A stretch of 64,000 bases of DNA from Flavihumibacter petaseus NBRC 106054. Lineage in GTDB: Bacteria; Bacteroidota; Bacteroidia; Chitinophagales; Chitinophagaceae. The translations under genes and the position numbers were made by a program. Position 1 is the first letter of the stretch, and each line of letters starts with the position of its first letter. A model generated the notes under the pieces. That model was not told where the DNA came from, searched no databases, and was given only the letters and a program-made list of their open reading frames with translations. This document shows, piece after piece, positions 27,440-35,865 of the stretch. The DNA lies in contig NZ_BBWV01000003.1 in the NCBI RefSeq assembly GCF_000974785.1, positions 310,001 to 374,000 on the forward strand. Direction: 5' to 3'.

Positions 27440-27889
27440 ATGAATCTGCACAATCTTCAGCCTGCACAAGGCGCAACGCACAAGGAAAAACGTTTAGGTC
27501 GTGGTGAAGCATCCGGTAAGGGTGGTACTTCCACAAAAGGTAACAAAGGTGGCCAGAGCCGTGCCGGTTACTCCAGCAAAAGGGCCCACGAAGGTGGCCA
27601 GATGCCGATCCAGCGTCGTATTCCGAAGCGTGGTTTCAACAATATCCACAGGGTTGAATACAAAGTGTTTAACCTCGGTCAAATCGATCAGCTTGCCGAA
27701 AAATACGCCATTACCGAATTCAGCCTGGAAACGCTGTATATCAATGGCCTGATTGCCCAGTATGACAATGTTAAGATCCTGGGTAACGGAGATCTGAAAA
27801 CAAAGCTCAACTTCAAGGTAAACGCTGTTAGCGAAAAAGCTAAAAAAGCAATCGAAGCAGCGGGTGGAAGCGTAGAAATTGTGAAGTAA
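27440..27889 (+). CDS. rplO: 50S ribosomal protein L15
   Basis: This 149-residue protein has MNLHNLQPAQGATHKEKRLG, the Gly/Lys-rich tail GKGGTSTKGNKGGQSRAGYS, GGQMPIQRRIPKRGF and a C-terminal globular domain. L15 is a late 50S assembly protein. A terminator-like hairpin follows 17 nt after the stop, before secY. Confidence 0.98.
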   Translation: MNLHNLQPAQGATHKEKRLGRGEASGKGGTSTKGNKGGQSRAGYSSKRAHEGGQMPIQRRIPKRGFNNIHRVEYKVFNLGQIDQLAEKYAITEFSLETLYINGLIAQYDNVKILGNGDLKTKLNFKVNAVSEKAKKAIEAAGGSVEIVK

Positions 27890-27906
27890 TTTTCTTTATC
27901 TTGCCG

Positions 27907-27934
27907 GACGCATTGACGAAATGCGTCTTTTTTT
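27907..27934 (+). terminator. Terminator-like hairpin between rplO and secY
   Basis: GACGCATT (27907-27914) pairs with AATGCGTC (27920-27927) around a 5-base loop, followed by seven T. It has the form of an intrinsic terminator within the ribosomal protein-secY run; it may be partial and set a lower secY level. Confidence 0.8.
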
Positions 27935-27964
27935 ATTGAGGCTCATTAAAATTTCAGAAAACCC

Positions 27965-29299
27965 GTGAAGAAATTAATTCAGACGCTCAAGAATATTTGG
28001 AGCATTGAGGAGCTGAGGAACAAGATCATCACCACACTGCTGCTTATTCTGATCTACCGTGTCGGCGCACATATCGTGTTGCCCGGTCTGGATCCCAACA
28101 AAATCAACCTTAGCGGCGCTAAGTCCGGCGCACTGGGGCTAATCGATGCTTTTGCCGGCGGTGCATTTTCCCAGGCGTCTATTTTCGCCCTGGGTATCAT
28201 GCCTTACATTTCGGCTTCCATCTTTATGCAGCTGATGACCATCCTGGTTCCACGCATGCAGAAGATTCAGAAAGAAGGCGAAAGTGGCCGTAAAAAGATC
28301 AACCAGTGGACACGTTACCTCACCGTAATTGTGACAGCTGTTCAGGCAGGTGCCTATGTAGCCTATATCCGCCAGGTAAATGGTGCGGCACTCATTGGCG
28401 CCTATGATCCGTATTTCTGGATCTCCACCACTATCATCCTTACTGCAGGCACACTCTTCGTAATGTGGCTGGGTGAGAAAATAACCGACAAAGGACTGGG
28501 TAACGGTACTTCCCTGATCATCATGGTGGGTATCCTCGCCCGTCTGCCCCAGGCTGCCATCCAGGAATGGGCTGCTAAAAGCAACCGTGGCGGCGGTGGT
28601 CTCCTCCTGTTCATCATTGAAATCGCAGTGCTCATTGCCATTATCATGGGACTGATCCTGCTGGTTCAGGGAGTTCGCAAGATCCCGGTACAATATGCCA
28701 AACAGATCATTGGGAACAAACAGTTCGGTGGTGCACGCCAGTTCCTTCCCCTGAAGGTGAATGGTGCAGGTGTGATGCCGATCATCTTTGCCCAGGCCAT
28801 CATGTTCCTGCCAACACTGTTCTCTTACACGAGCTTTGAATCCGGAAAAGGTATTGCAAAGATCTTCTCGGATCCCAAGGACGCCTGGCACATGGTCATA
28901 TATGCAGTGATCGTTGTTGCCTTTACGTTCCTCTATACGGCGCTTATCTTTAACCCCAAACAGATCGCGGAAGACCTCAAGCGGAACAACGGATTTGTGC
29001 CTGGAGTTAAACCTGGTCAGCCCACTGCAGACTATATCGGTGCCGTAATGGACCGCATCACCCTCCCTGGAGCCATATTGCTCGCTGTGGTAGGTATCCT
29101 TCCCGGATTTGCGATGCGCGTTAACATTACCCAGGGCTTCGCCTCTTTCTTCGGCGGTACGTCACTGCTGATCATGGTAGGTGTAATCCTTGATACCCTG
29201 CAACAGATCGAAACCCAACTGCTCATGCGCCAGTATGATGGTCTCATGAAAAGCGGAAGGATCCAGGGAAGGCAAACAGTAAGCAGTACGCCGATTTAA
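27965..29299 (+). CDS. secY: Protein translocase subunit SecY
   Basis: This 444-residue protein has ten membrane spans and forms the channel of the Sec translocon with SecE and SecG. Conserved parts include GLIDAFAGGAFSQASIFALG (plug and TM2 region), GNGTSLIIMVGI and FVPGVKPGQPTADYI. It starts with GTG, 30 nt after the terminator-like hairpin; no in-frame ATG lies close enough to give a full first helix. Gene order rplO-secY-map is the usual one. Confidence 0.97.
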   Translation: MKKLIQTLKNIWSIEELRNKIITTLLLILIYRVGAHIVLPGLDPNKINLSGAKSGALGLIDAFAGGAFSQASIFALGIMPYISASIFMQLMTILVPRMQKIQKEGESGRKKINQWTRYLTVIVTAVQAGAYVAYIRQVNGAALIGAYDPYFWISTTIILTAGTLFVMWLGEKITDKGLGNGTSLIIMVGILARLPQAAIQEWAAKSNRGGGGLLLFIIEIAVLIAIIMGLILLVQGVRKIPVQYAKQIIGNKQFGGARQFLPLKVNGAGVMPIIFAQAIMFLPTLFSYTSFESGKGIAKIFSDPKDAWHMVIYAVIVVAFTFLYTALIFNPKQIAEDLKRNNGFVPGVKPGQPTADYIGAVMDRITLPGAILLAVVGILPGFAMRVNITQGFASFFGGTSLLIMVGVILDTLQQIETQLLMRQYDGLMKSGRIQGRQTVSSTPI

Positions 29300-29315
29300 T
29301 TCAATCTCTGAATAG

Positions 29316-29390
29316 ATCAAAAGTCAGAAAAGGTTGCCGATGGTTGTATCAACCATAAATTCGGAAACCCTTTTTGACTTTTGATTTTTT
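29316..29390 (+). terminator. Terminator between secY and map
   Basis: An outer stem of ATCAAAAGTCA (29316-29326) with TGACTTTTGAT (29375-29385) encloses an imperfect continuation and an inner hairpin (ATGGTTG/CAACCAT at 29340-29355), followed by TTTTT. It separates map from the ribosomal cluster. Confidence 0.8.
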
Positions 29391-29402
29391 AATTTTAGCC
29401 AC

Positions 29403-30203
29403 ATGATCCACTATAAAACAACAGCCGAAGTTGAATTGATGCGCGAAAGTGCCTTGCTGGTCAGCAAAACACTCGCGGCAGTTGCTGCAATCCTGAAGCC
29501 GGGTATTTCCACCCTGGAGGTAGATGCGTTTGCAGAAAAGTTTATGGTGGAACGTGGTGCAACTCCTTCTTTCAAAAATTACAAGGGATACCCGTTTACG
29601 TGTTGTATCAGTGTAAATGATGCTGTTGTGCATGGATTTCCTACGGATCAGCCACTGAAGGACGGTGATATCGTATCCGTAGATGTAGGTGTATATAAAA
29701 ACGGCTTTCATGGCGATAGCGCGTACACTTTTGCCATCGGTAACATTTCACCTGAGGTACAGCAGTTGTTGCGGGTTACCAAAGAATCGCTGCGTCTGGG
29801 CATTGAAAAAGCTGTTGCCGGTAACCGGGTAGGGGATGTCTCTTTCGCAGTTCAGGACTATGCCGAGCGGAAACATAAATACGGTGTTGTACGCGAGCTG
29901 GTTGGTCATGGTCTTGGCCGCAGGTTACACGAGGATCCGCAGGTGCCTAACTATGGCAAGCGCGGTAGTGGTCCCAAGCTGAACGACGGACTCGTGATTG
30001 CCATCGAACCCATGATCAATATGGGTGTAAAGGAAGTCTTTTATGACGACGATGGCTGGACGGTGAAGACCAAAGACGGCAAGCCAGCCGCTCACTATGA
30101 ACACACGATTTGTGTGCGCAGGGGCAAGGCGGATGTGTTGTCTTCCTTTGAGGAGATTGAAGCCGCGGAGAAGGCTAATCCCGCTCTTTTTGATGCCTAT
30201 TAG
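29403..30203 (+). CDS. map: Type I methionine aminopeptidase
   Basis: This 266-residue enzyme removes the first Met from new proteins. Metal ligands are visible in order: Asp in SVDVGVYKNGFHGDSAYTF (two Asp), His in ELVGHGLGRRLHEDP, Glu in AIEPMINMG and Glu in AHYEHTICVR. Substrate His is in NDAVVHGFP. Length is normal for the bacterial type I enzyme. Its usual downstream partner infA is missing here; a strong hairpin (30253-30286) follows instead. Confidence 0.97.
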   Translation: MIHYKTTAEVELMRESALLVSKTLAAVAAILKPGISTLEVDAFAEKFMVERGATPSFKNYKGYPFTCCISVNDAVVHGFPTDQPLKDGDIVSVDVGVYKNGFHGDSAYTFAIGNISPEVQQLLRVTKESLRLGIEKAVAGNRVGDVSFAVQDYAERKHKYGVVRELVGHGLGRRLHEDPQVPNYGKRGSGPKLNDGLVIAIEPMINMGVKEVFYDDDGWTVKTKDGKPAAHYEHTICVRRGKADVLSSFEEIEAAEKANPALFDAY

Positions 30204-30252
30204 ATGATGTTTTTTCACGCTGGTCTATTCCGTCCTTTCACGCTTGACCAGA

Positions 30253-30286
30253 ACTTTTTTAAGCAGCAAGTTTGCTTAAAAAAAGT
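30253..30286 (+). terminator. Terminator hairpin after map
   Basis: ACTTTTTTAAGCA (30253-30265) pairs with TGCTTAAAAAAAGT (30273-30286) around a short loop. A/T flanks make it work in either direction. It ends directly before the ATG of the next gene, so it may also affect that gene's translation. Confidence 0.65.
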
Positions 30287-31057
30287 ATGACTGAAACAGA
30301 ATACACGCTTGCCAACAAAGCCATGCGGGAAGCCCTGGCAGCTGTGTTTCAAATGGACTTTTCCTTCCCTGCGTTCACTTCTCCCAAAGACGAATTTTCA
30401 TTTCTGAATTACCTGCGTCAGCTGGAGGACCTTCAGCATAAAGCAAGTCGTATAGCGGTGTATGATTACATCGGCAGACCGGAATTTATACCTGCTGATT
30501 TGCTGGAACCTGTTGCCGCGACGGATGCCCTGACTCACCTGCAGCAACAGCTTGCCAACAGTGGTATTTTCCTGGAACTTGACCGCGACTATCCACCGCT
30601 TACAATTTACCGGTGTATTACTGAAGATCTGTTTACGGAAGAGATCTGTGATATCCGGCTGCCCGGACTGGAAATGGTTTTCTGTTATGAGGATCTGTCA
30701 GACGAAGGGCAGCGTGCAGCAGGATGCGTGATTGACTTCCTGGAGCAGTTGCGACAGGGTAGCGCGGACGAAGCGATAGCCAGGCTGGTGCACAGCCGGA
30801 TTTCGCCTGGTGGGGTGCTGGTGTCGCGCGATGAGATCTGGCAGGCGGCAGTTGAAGACCGGCAACAGTTGGTACTCGCTGCTCCTGAAGCGCTGGAAAC
30901 TGATCTGCTGGTAGTGACGGATTCTGGAAATGAAGGCAAGGCACTGATCAGGGATAGCGGACCATTGCCAGGTACCAGGGGGTACACCTTTCAACTTGTT
31001 TGTGAGGAGGGGGAATGGCTGATTTGTGACTGGTGGGAAACGATTAACCCCGAGTGA
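30287..31057 (+). CDS. Conserved-type hypothetical protein, cytoplasmic
   Basis: This 256-residue acidic protein is not one I recognise. There is no signal peptide or membrane span. The N-terminal 90 residues look helical (MREALAAVFQMDFSFPAF, YLRQLEDLQHKASRIAVYDY); the C-terminal part from about residue 155 (GSADEAIARLVHSRISPGG, ending GYTFQLVCEEGEWLICDWWE) has the alternating pattern and final Trp-rich strand of NTF2/DUF4440-like domains, a weak resemblance only. A TTG at 30272 is in frame but lies inside the map terminator, so the ATG at 30287 was chosen. It ends 26 nt before the flavoprotein gene. Confidence 0.75.
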   Translation: MTETEYTLANKAMREALAAVFQMDFSFPAFTSPKDEFSFLNYLRQLEDLQHKASRIAVYDYIGRPEFIPADLLEPVAATDALTHLQQQLANSGIFLELDRDYPPLTIYRCITEDLFTEEICDIRLPGLEMVFCYEDLSDEGQRAAGCVIDFLEQLRQGSADEAIARLVHSRISPGGVLVSRDEIWQAAVEDRQQLVLAAPEALETDLLVVTDSGNEGKALIRDSGPLPGTRGYTFQLVCEEGEWLICDWWETINPE

Positions 31058-31083
31058 AGGAATGCTGCTAAATTTGCCGGCGG

Positions 31084-32322
31084 ATGGCAAACTCATTATT
31101 GGTCATAGGCGGCGGCGCCGCAGGTTTTTTTTGTGCGGTTAATGCTGCAAGGATGGATCGTTCCCTAAAGGTCACGCTGCTTGAAAAATCATCCAAATTA
31201 CTGTCGAAAGTGCGCATCAGCGGCGGTGGCCGGTGTAATGTGACACATGCCTGTTTTCAGCCGGGGATGCTGGTGAAAAAATATCCCCGGGGTGAAAAAT
31301 TCCTGCTGAAGGCGTTCCGGCATTTTGGTCCGGAAGATACCATTGGATGGTTCCGGGACCGCCAGGTTGAATTAAAGACGGAGGCAGATGGAAGGATGTT
31401 TCCGGTGACTGATGATTCCGGTACGATTATTCAGTGCCTGTTGAGGGAGGCGGACCGCTGGGGGGTGGAGATCCGTATGCAGGAAGAAGTAAAACAACTT
31501 GAAATGGATGGGGGCAGGTGGAAAGTGAGGACCAGCCGGGAAGTTCTGCAGGCTGATGCTGTTTGTGTAGCTACCGGCGGATTTACGAAAAAAGAGCATT
31601 TTGGTTGGCTGGAGGCTGTTGGACATACGGCCCTGGCACCGGTCCCCTCATTATTCACTTTTAACCTTCCCGGGCATCCGATCACACAGTTGATGGGGGT
31701 TGTGAAACCTGAGGCCAGGGTAAAACTGACGGGGTCGAAGCTTGAGGAGACGGGTCCCGTGCTGATCACGCACTGGGGACTCAGCGGTCCGGCCGTGCTG
31801 CGGTTAAGTGCCTGGGGAGCACGGGAGCTGGCATTGAAGCAGTGGCATTTCAGGATAGTAGTGAACTGGACCCCTGAATATCATGAGAATAGCCTGCTGG
31901 AGTACCTGCGTAAGTTCAGGGAAGGCAAAGGCGCCCAAAAAATTGCCAACCGTAACCCTGTGAACATGCCGCAGCGGCTTTGGGATTATTTTCTGGGTCT
32001 TGCCGGGGCCGACAGTGATCTGCGGTGGGCAGATCTGCCGGCCAAAAAGCTAAATCTGCTTTGCAAGCTGCTGACCAGCCAGGAAATGGAAGTTTCCGGA
32101 AAAACAACTTTCAAGGAAGAATTTGTAACGGCAGGCGGCATCAATTTGGCAGAAATTGACCCGGAAACCATGGAAAGCAGGCTATGCGAGGGGCTGTATT
32201 TTGCGGGTGAGATCATGGATGTGGACGGCATCACCGGGGGATTCAATTTTCAGCATGCGTGGACCAGCGGAATGCTGGCCGCGATGGCGGTTTCCGCAGG
32301 GCAGGAAGGCGTTAAAAAATAG
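31084..32322 (+). CDS. BaiN/HI0933-type NAD(P)/FAD-dependent oxidoreductase
   Basis: This 412-residue flavoprotein has the N-terminal FAD motif (LLVIGGGAAGFFCAVNAAR), KVRISGGGRCNVTHA near residue 45, ATGGFTKKEHFG, and the C-terminal VTAGGINLAEIDPETMESRL and GEIMDVDGITGGFNFQHAWTSG, which are diagnostic of the HI0933-like family. Members are annotated as aminoacetone oxidases or flavoproteins of unknown substrate. A TAAATTTG box at 31069-31076 lies 7 nt before the start codon, but no -33 match goes with it, so transcription with the preceding gene is also possible. Confidence 0.92.
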   Translation: MANSLLVIGGGAAGFFCAVNAARMDRSLKVTLLEKSSKLLSKVRISGGGRCNVTHACFQPGMLVKKYPRGEKFLLKAFRHFGPEDTIGWFRDRQVELKTEADGRMFPVTDDSGTIIQCLLREADRWGVEIRMQEEVKQLEMDGGRWKVRTSREVLQADAVCVATGGFTKKEHFGWLEAVGHTALAPVPSLFTFNLPGHPITQLMGVVKPEARVKLTGSKLEETGPVLITHWGLSGPAVLRLSAWGARELALKQWHFRIVVNWTPEYHENSLLEYLRKFREGKGAQKIANRNPVNMPQRLWDYFLGLAGADSDLRWADLPAKKLNLLCKLLTSQEMEVSGKTTFKEEFVTAGGINLAEIDPETMESRLCEGLYFAGEIMDVDGITGGFNFQHAWTSGMLAAMAVSAGQEGVKK

Positions 32323-32366
32323 GACTCAGGACAGGTTGAAAAGCAGGCCGGAAGCGGAAATTATCG

Positions 32367-32374
32367 TATCTTTG
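32367..32374 (+). promoter_or_regulatory. Promoter -7 box for rpsA
   Basis: TATCTTTG matches the TAnnTTTG box exactly and lies 31 nt before the rpsA start codon. No clear -33 element at the expected spacing. Confidence 0.55.
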
Positions 32375-32405
32375 CCGCCCCGAATAAAACCATCGGGAAA
32401 TCACT

Positions 32406-34313
32406 ATGTTTCAAAATCTTTTTGTAAAACAACTAAACGCTGATGATCAGGAGTCTGCAGCTGCACCCGCAGAGGCAACTACAGCGACAACAACTGCACC
32501 TGAGGCAGTGGCAGAAGCCCCCAAGGCGACAGCCCACGATGACTTCGACTGGAGCATCGACAAGCGTAATGTATCTACTTACAGCGCTGATGAAAAAGCA
32601 AAGTATGACAAGGTTTACGATCAGACTTTCGTTGCGATTACTGACGGCGAACTGATCCGTGGCCTCGTTGTGGGTCTTACCAAGACCGACGTGGTACTGA
32701 ACATCGGCTTCAAGAGTGATGGTCTCATTTCCCTGAACGAATTCCGTGATCAGCCCAACCTGAAAATTGGCGATGACGTGGAAGTAATGGTGGTGGAAAA
32801 AGAAGACCGGCAGGGTAACCTGAACCTGAGCCGCAAGCAGGCGCGTATTACCCGTGCCTGGGAGAAAATTGTTGAAGTACACAAAACCGGAGAGATTGTT
32901 ACCGGTACTGTTACCAGCAAAACCAAAGGTGGTCTTATCGTTGATGTGTTCGGTATGGAAACCTTCCTGCCGGGTTCACAGATTGACGTTAAGCCTGTTA
33001 CCGACTACGATCAGTTTGTTGGAAAGACCATGGAATTCAAAGTGGTGAAGGTAAACGAAGCCATCAAGAATGCTGTAGTATCCCACAAAGCGCTGATCGA
33101 AAGCGATATCGAAGCACAACGTGCAGAGATCATGGGCAAACTGGAAAAAGGTCAGGTACTCGAGGGAACGATCAAGAACATTACCGATTTCGGTGCGTTC
33201 ATGGACCTCGGTGGTCTCGACGGTCTCCTCTATATCACCGACATCAGCTGGGGCCGTATCAACCACCCTTCAGAGGTGCTGAAACTGGACCAGAAACTGA
33301 ACGTGGTAGTACTCGATTTCGACGACGACAAGAAGCGTATCAGCCTTGGTCTGAAGCAACTGACTCCGCATCCCTGGGATGTGCTGCCTGAGAACATCGG
33401 CGAAGGTCATGTTGTTAAAGGCCGCGTAGTGAATATCGAAGACTATGGTGCATTCCTTGAGATCATGCCGGGTGTTGAAGGTCTGGTTCACGTAAGTGAG
33501 ATCACATGGGCCAATACCCCGATCAATGCGAAAGAGTTCTTCAAGCTGGGTGATGAGTATGATGCGAAGATCGTTACGCTCGATAAGAACGCCCGCAAGA
33601 TGAGTCTTTCTATCAAGCAAATGACACCTGATCCCTGGAACGAGATCGAAAACAAATACCCTGTGGAAAGCCGTCACAACGGCCTGGTGAAGAATATCAC
33701 TCCATATGGCGTGTTCGTAGAGCTCGAGCCTGGAATTGGTGGTATGATCCACATCAGCGATCTGAGCTGGCTGAAGCGATTCAACCATCCTTCTGAGTAC
33801 ACGAAGGTTGGTGAGCGCATCGACGTGATGATCCTTGGCATCGACAAGGAAAACCGTAAGCTGCAGCTTGGTCACAAACAACTGGAAGAAGATCCATGGA
33901 ATGCCCTGGAAGATACCTTTGCTATCGGAACAGTTCACGAAGGAACCATTATCCGCAAGGATGACAAAGGCGCCATCGTTCAACTGCCTTACGGTCTCGA
34001 AGGTTTCGCTCCCAACCGTCATCTCAACAAGGAAGCCGGTGGCCAGGTGAATGCTGAGGAAACTGCTCCGTTCATGGTGATCGAATTCGACCGCAACGAG
34101 AAGCGCATCGTGGTAAGCCATACGCGTACCTGGGAAGCTGCACGTGCGGAAGAAAAAGAAGCACAGAAGAAAGAAGCAAAAGCCGAATCAGACAAAACGA
34201 AGAAGGCTGTTAAGAATATCCAGAGCAAAGTGGAGAAAGCGACACTGGGCGACCTGGGTGTACTGGCAGAACTCAAGAAGAAGCTGGAGGGCGGCGAAAA
34301 CGAACAGCAATAA
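32406..34313 (+). CDS. rpsA: 30S ribosomal protein S1
   Basis: This 635-residue protein has an Ala/Thr-rich N-terminal extension (residues about 15-45) and then six S1 RNA-binding repeats, recognisable from G-x-V-x3-x-G-(A/V)-F-V-(D/E)-L patterns such as ITDFGAFMDLGGLDGLLYIT, IEDYGAFLEIMPGVEGLVHV and ITPYGVFVELEPGIGGMIHI. The end is Lys/Glu-rich (EEKEAQKKEAKAESDKTKK). S1 brings mRNA to the 30S subunit; in Bacteroidetes, where Shine-Dalgarno use is weak, it is thought to be especially important. A single-gene transcript with its own -7 box and terminator. Confidence 0.97.
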   Translation: MFQNLFVKQLNADDQESAAAPAEATTATTTAPEAVAEAPKATAHDDFDWSIDKRNVSTYSADEKAKYDKVYDQTFVAITDGELIRGLVVGLTKTDVVLNIGFKSDGLISLNEFRDQPNLKIGDDVEVMVVEKEDRQGNLNLSRKQARITRAWEKIVEVHKTGEIVTGTVTSKTKGGLIVDVFGMETFLPGSQIDVKPVTDYDQFVGKTMEFKVVKVNEAIKNAVVSHKALIESDIEAQRAEIMGKLEKGQVLEGTIKNITDFGAFMDLGGLDGLLYITDISWGRINHPSEVLKLDQKLNVVVLDFDDDKKRISLGLKQLTPHPWDVLPENIGEGHVVKGRVVNIEDYGAFLEIMPGVEGLVHVSEITWANTPINAKEFFKLGDEYDAKIVTLDKNARKMSLSIKQMTPDPWNEIENKYPVESRHNGLVKNITPYGVFVELEPGIGGMIHISDLSWLKRFNHPSEYTKVGERIDVMILGIDKENRKLQLGHKQLEEDPWNALEDTFAIGTVHEGTIIRKDDKGAIVQLPYGLEGFAPNRHLNKEAGGQVNAEETAPFMVIEFDRNEKRIVVSHTRTWEAARAEEKEAQKKEAKAESDKTKKAVKNIQSKVEKATLGDLGVLAELKKKLEGGENEQQ

Positions 34314-34336
34314 GCTGCATATAGCTAAAAACCGAA

Positions 34337-34370
34337 AGGTGCATCCGCTTTGCGGTTGCACCTTTTTTTT
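34337..34370 (+). terminator. Intrinsic terminator of rpsA
   Basis: A 12-base arm (34337-34348) pairs with 34352-34363 with one mismatch and a 3-base loop, then seven T. It starts 24 nt after the rpsA stop. Confidence 0.9.
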
Positions 34371-35124
34371 GTCCAATGCTTGTCCAATGCTACACCCTCG
34401 TCATTCGTTTCGGTCAGGGCATTGAAAAAACTGGGTGGTTAACATAGGAATAATACTGGTAGGGGTATGATCTTAAAAAAGCCTGCCTTGAAACTACAAC
34501 TGAATAAGTAAACCTAGAAGGTTGGCTGCTGATTTCATAAACATTCACTCCTTATTCAGGCGCTTGGTTCTCGTCTCCCCTTCGCTACTGCGCTCCAGCT
34601 GCATTCAAAGCAGGCATGATATGATATAAGTTGTGTATTCTGGTTCACAACTGTACTTGGATAATGGAATCCAGGTACGGATTCGCCTACGATTCAGGAT
34701 AGTGGAATGGATGGTTATTCAGGATGTTGGAAGAAAAGAAAGTTGATTGACACTGGATTCGACGGTTTCTTAGGATATTGAAAAAGTTCTGGACGGTTGT
34801 TACTTGGACATTGGATGCTGGAGGTTGCGATCCTCGTCAATCAACTTCTGATACAAAAGTAGAAAAGGGCCTATAGCGGCACAAGAGCGGAATTGCTGAA
34901 TTTCAGGACTTCGGTATTTACCGCGATCGTCGTAAATACACTAAGTGTAATCCTGTATTCCTACTAGAATCTCAATCGGAATTTCCACGGGTGGCCGGGA
35001 ATTCGTATATTCCGTAAAAGTATATTTACGTACTATTACTATAGTGAATGTTCAGGATTTTTAACAATTTGCGCTCTGAAAATGTCCACGGTAAAATCCA
35101 CGGACGTATCGAAAAATTCACCGT
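34371..35124. other. 750-bp non-coding region with inverted repeats
   Basis: No open frame of gene length is visible. It contains an 11-bp tandem duplication (TGTCCAATGCT at 34370-34380 and 34381-34391), a perfect 12-bp inverted repeat 84 bp apart (34740-34751 and 34836-34847), and, closer to the response regulator, an 8-bp inverted repeat GTATTTAC/GTAAATAC (34914-34921, 34932-34939) and ACACTAAGTGT (34938-34948). Base use is more even and less gene-like than the surroundings. It may include the regulator's control region and possibly a small RNA; neither is shown. Confidence 0.5.
34914..34948. promoter_or_regulatory. Candidate operator upstream of the orphan response regulator
   Basis: GTATTTAC (34914-34921) and GTAAATAC (34932-34939) are perfect inverted copies separated by 10 bp containing CGATCG, a spacing of about two helical turns centre to centre, typical of a dimer site. 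ACACTAAGTGT follows at once. The site is about 180 bp before the regulator's start codon. Function inferred from symmetry only. Confidence 0.3.
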
Positions 35125-35796
35125 ATGAAAAAGCCTGACCCTAACAACCCCATTAAAGTAGCCATCGCGGACGATCACGCATTGTTCCGGGCCGGGGTGA
35201 AAACTGCACTTTCCGCCAAGAAGGATGTTGAACTGATTGCTGAAGCGGACAACGGGATGCAACTGCTGAACCTGTTGAAACACATTGAACCAGATGTGAT
35301 CCTGCTGGATATTCAGATGCCGATTATGGATGGGATATCAACGCTTCCGGAGATCAGAAAAATGCATCCTGGTGTTAAGGTGATCATCCTTTCCATGCAC
35401 AATGACCATTCCATGATCTCCAAGCTGATGGAGATCGGCGCCAATTCTTACCTGACCAAAAATTCTGATTCAGAGACCATCTACCAGGCCATCAAGACCT
35501 GCTATGAACAGGAGTTCTTCTTTAATGAGCTTACCAATAAGGCGCTGCTCACCGGTTTGCGCACCCGTAAGCTGGAGCCTGACACGATGTTGGATGCGCA
35601 GTTATCCGATAAGGAGATCCGCATTCTGAAACTGATGTGCGAAGAGAAGACCACGAAGGAAATTGCCGATATCGTTGATATCAGTCCCCGTACGGTGGAG
35701 GCGATCCGTGACAAACTGAAAACGAAGACGGGAGCAAAGTCCATGGCGGGCCTTGTGATGTATGCTGTAAAGAAGGGCTTTGTCCAGGAACAATAA
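35125..35796 (+). CDS. NarL/FixJ-type response regulator, orphan
   Basis: This 223-residue protein has a receiver domain with acidic pair Asp16-Asp17 (AIADDHALFRAG), phosphoacceptor Asp62 (LLDIQMPIMDG) and the conserved Lys in SYLTKNSD, then a LuxR-type helix-turn-helix (LSDKEIRILKLMCEEKTTKE, ISPRTVEAIRDKLKTKTGAK). It should bind DNA as a phosphorylation-dependent dimer. No histidine kinase gene is adjacent, so its partner is elsewhere. It sits alone after 750 bp of non-coding DNA and ends at a shared bidirectional terminator. Confidence 0.95.
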   Translation: MKKPDPNNPIKVAIADDHALFRAGVKTALSAKKDVELIAEADNGMQLLNLLKHIEPDVILLDIQMPIMDGISTLPEIRKMHPGVKVIILSMHNDHSMISKLMEIGANSYLTKNSDSETIYQAIKTCYEQEFFFNELTNKALLTGLRTRKLEPDTMLDAQLSDKEIRILKLMCEEKTTKEIADIVDISPRTVEAIRDKLKTKTGAKSMAGLVMYAVKKGFVQEQ

Positions 35797-35830
35797 GTGT
35801 ATTTTCACTAACCCTATATTGAATAAACAG

Positions 35831-35864
35831 AGGGTGCCGGCATTTGCCAGGCACCCTTTCTTTT
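35831..35864. terminator. Terminator between convergent genes
   Basis: AGGGTGCC (35831-35838) pairs with GGCACCCT (35850-35857), extended by inner GGCA/TGCC pairing, followed by TTCTTTT on the plus strand. It lies between the response regulator and the leftward exported-protein operon. Confidence 0.75.
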
Positions 35865-35865
35865 G

